From positions 41,278-47,484 of the forward strand of contig MFOV01000023.1 in NCBI GenBank assembly GCA_001782515.1: a DNA stretch of 6,207 bases, read 5' to 3'. The stretch's first letter is position 1. Every line of letters begins with the position of its first letter. This document shows, in pieces, positions 5,024 through 6,207 of the stretch. This DNA is from Candidatus Levybacteria bacterium RIFCSPLOWO2_01_FULL_39_10 (lineage in GTDB: Bacteria; Patescibacteriota; Microgenomatia; Levybacterales; UBA12049). The notes beneath the pieces are model-generated. The model was not told where the DNA came from and did no database searches. It saw only the letters and a list, made by a program, of their open reading frames with translations. The translations under genes and the position numbers were made by a program.

Positions 5024-5554
5024 ATGAAGCAGAAATGCATTATCCTGATTGACGGAAGCAATTTCTACTTTAAGCTGAAGGACTTAAAACTTCATAATCT
5101 TCTTTCATTTAATTTTAGTAAATTTTCTCAATTTCTTGTCCGATCAAATAAAATAGTTGGTACCTATTACTATATTGGCAGAATAAAACAAGATGGTTCA
5201 ATAAAAACCGAAAAATTATTTAATGCTCAACAAAAATTGCTAGGACAACTTAAAAAACATAAAGTTATTTATAAGTTTGGTTATTTGTTGAAAAATGATG
5301 GAGTGTACCACGAAAAAGGTGTAGATGTGCAAATTGCAGTAGATATGTTATTTACAGCTTATGAAGACGTAGCAAACAGGATCATTATCGTTTCATCAGA
5401 TACTGATTTAGAACCTGCAATTAAGAAAGCTAAAGAAAAGGGAAAGATAGTTGAGTATGTAGGATTTTCCCACAAAGCAAGTGTAGCAATGGTAAGTTTT
5501 TGTTCAGAATCAACTCTTTTAAAGAAAGAAGATCTGCAGCAATTTATAAAATAA
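5024..5554 (+). CDS. Second NYN-domain (LabA/DUF88-like) putative ribonuclease
   Basis: A 176-residue protein with the same acidic set as the first NYN gene: IILIDGSNF (D10, N13), EKGVD at 97-101, D107, and SSDTD at 124-128. DLEPAIKKAKEKGKIVEYVGF matches the first protein's DLQPAIKEIKNRKTEVVYLGF segment. It lacks part of the first protein's insertion (residues 14-80 there), so it is closer to a minimal NYN domain. It is expected to be a cytoplasmic metal-dependent RNA nuclease; no substrate can be inferred. The ATG at 5024 overlaps the TGA of a short upstream frame and has only a weak GGTG before it. The C-terminus (KKEDLQQFIK) is helical and charged. It stands alone between E5 and E6. Confidence 0.85.
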   Translation: MKQKCIILIDGSNFYFKLKDLKLHNLLSFNFSKFSQFLVRSNKIVGTYYYIGRIKQDGSIKTEKLFNAQQKLLGQLKKHKVIYKFGYLLKNDGVYHEKGVDVQIAVDMLFTAYEDVANRIIIVSSDTDLEPAIKKAKEKGKIVEYVGFSHKASVAMVSFCSESTLLKKEDLQQFIK

Positions 5555-5608
5555 TTCCTCTAGATAATATTCCTCAGAAAATCTATATTTTCAATCAGAT
5601 GTTTTTAG

Positions 5609-5651
5609 TCCTTCGACCTTGCTCCCTTCAGAATTTTCAGGACAAGCAGGA
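5609..5651. repeat. Nested hairpin in E6
   Basis: The same palindrome-in-palindrome as in E4: CTTG (5618-5621) pairs with CAAG (5643-5646), around CCT/AGG. One arm base has changed (AGGG to AGGA), as expected of an older or drifting copy. Confidence 0.72.
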
Positions 5652-5694
5652 TAAATAAGAATTGAAGCTAAGAACTAGTTCTGTCTGGGACATC

Positions 5695-5714
5695 TCCTTC
5701 GGCTTCGCTCAAGA
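5695..5714. repeat. Simple palindrome in the right half of E6
   Basis: TCCTTCGGCTTCGCTCAAGA follows GGGACATC and precedes CTGTAGCATCCC. E3 shows the same flanks without the insert, which places the insertion point precisely. Confidence 0.78.
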
Positions 5715-5754
5715 CTGTAGCATCCCACATTTTTGAGACGAAAAGCTAAGAGGA

Positions 5755-5782
5755 TTGACAAATCAAGACAAAGTGCTATATT
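5755..5782 (+). promoter_or_regulatory. Promoter of the incomplete last gene
   Basis: TTGACA (5755-5760), 16-base gap, TATATT (5777-5782). The ATG is at 5792, so transcription should begin at or about three bases before the start codon. Confidence 0.72.
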
Positions 5783-5791
5783 AAAGTTAAG

Positions 5792-6207
5792 ATGTCGCTT
5801 CCACTTGATGCAAGACCAGGGGTCCCAGGAGCATCTCCTCAGCCAGACCGAGTTGAGCAGCCTCAAAAATATGAACAAGTATATGCTGATTTAAGGGGTT
5901 ATCTTGGGTTACAATTAAGCTCTCCAACTTATGAGTCAGTTAACTATAGACTAGATGAGGGCGCTGAGTTTAGCTTTCTTGTTGATATCTCTGAAACTGG
6001 TGTAGATGAATTACTCGAGGGAACAGGTATTCAGCCACCTCTTTCTAAATTTAATGTTAATGACAGTGCATTTATAAGACTTTCTGATACTGATGAAGGT
6101 AAGATAATCAGGCTTGGGATTGCTTTTAGTGGTGAGTCGGAAGGCCAGCCATCTGAAAACTTCGGAATAGAATTAAATTTGGCAGAAACAGATGGAGCAA
6201 TTGGCAT
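5792..6207 (+). CDS. Unrecognised protein, incomplete at the right end of the window
   Basis: An open frame from the ATG at 5792 to the window edge: 138 codons, no stop. I do not recognise the family. The first 25 residues are Pro-rich and probably disordered (MSLPLDARPGVPGASPQPDR). Residues 26-45 look helical (KYEQVYADLRGYLGLQL). The rest is beta-rich and acidic, with strands such as EFSFLVDIS, AFIRLSDT and IIRLGIAFSG. No signal peptide, membrane helix or catalytic motif is visible. The strong promoter at leaderless distance and the position just after E6, as in the other units, support it as a real gene. Missing sequence prevents a better call. Confidence 0.65.
   Translation, partial: MSLPLDARPGVPGASPQPDRVEQPQKYEQVYADLRGYLGLQLSSPTYESVNYRLDEGAEFSFLVDISETGVDELLEGTGIQPPLSKFNVNDSAFIRLSDTDEGKIIRLGIAFSGESEGQPSENFGIELNLAETDGAIG

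Larger units (their letters stand above)
5585..5740 (+). repeat. Intergenic element E6, with nested and simple palindromes
   Basis: TCTATATTTT (5582-5591), ATGTTTTTAG (5599-5608), nested palindrome (5609-5651), core AATTGAAGCTAAGAACTAG (5660-5678), TGTCTGGGACATC (5682-5694), simple palindrome (5695-5714), and CCCACATTTTTGAGACG (5724-5740). The core has drifted: AGAACTAGTTCT (5671-5682) is now a perfect 12-base palindrome. The distance across the variable block is unchanged. TGGGA (5686-5690) can pair with TCCCA (5723-5727). Confidence 0.82.

Noticed and set aside
117..5554. Recoded UGA (as in Gracilibacteria/Absconditabacteria)
   Set aside because: TGA ends both the antitoxin and Doc frames at sensible family lengths, so standard code 11 fits.
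711..5740. CRISPR array
   Set aside because: The repeats are hundreds of bases apart with genes between them, vary in length through inserts, and there are no short regular spacers or cas genes.
711..5740. Classical integron attC sites
   Set aside because: I looked for the RYYYAAC and GTTRRRY core boxes in the elements and found none; no integrase gene is in the window. Only the architecture is similar.
5675..5878. 67-codon open frame on the minus strand
   Set aside because: It covers element E6, the promoter and the start of the last gene; Arg/Leu/Trp-rich shadow with no support.

Overview
The window (6,207 bp) is AT-rich bacterial DNA in the standard code: TAA and TGA both end intact reading frames. 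It looks like an accessory gene array from a small-genome, uncultivated bacterium, most plausibly Candidate Phyla Radiation/Patescibacteria. That guess rests on inference only: start codons lying a few bases past the -10 box (leaderless mRNAs), few Shine-Dalgarno sites, and many TCCTTCG...CTCAGGA palindromes, which I recall from such genomes. No ribosomal, tRNA or other marker gene is present to prove it.

Layout: (1) 1-704, promoter, terminator-like leader hairpin and a NYN-domain ribonuclease-like gene; (2) 837-1407, a minus-strand pair, DUF6883 then DUF4926; (3) 1545-2045, an unrecognised gene; (4) 2229-2827, an AbrB-type antitoxin and Doc/Fic toxin; (5) 2873-3490, an unrecognised gene with its own promoter; (6) 3805-4626, a TylF/MycF-like O-methyltransferase; (7) 4923-5554, a second NYN gene behind the same kind of leader hairpin; (8) 5792 to the right end, an unrecognised, incomplete gene.

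Six copies of one intergenic element (E1-E6) separate these units. All lie in the same + orientation, even beside the minus-strand pair. The core is AATTGAAGCTAGAAACAA, then a five-base block of variable sequence but fixed length, then TGTCTGGGACATCC, a variable palindromic insert, and GCATTTTTGAGGC. The AGAAACAA arm can pair with the ATTTTT arm with an unpaired C. In E2, E3 and E4 the differing bases keep the pairing. Units of one or two genes with private promoters, separated by imperfect hairpins with variable tips, resemble an integron cassette array. However, the classical attC core GTTRRRY is absent from the elements and no integrase lies in the window.

The cargo fits such an array: one clear toxin-antitoxin pair, one suspected pair, two putative RNases, a methyltransferase and orphan proteins. 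Nothing suggests a shared pathway. The best leads are the repeat family as a possible undescribed recombination site, and the paired NYN leader hairpins, whose stems differ in sequence but keep the same fold and GCAA tetraloop.
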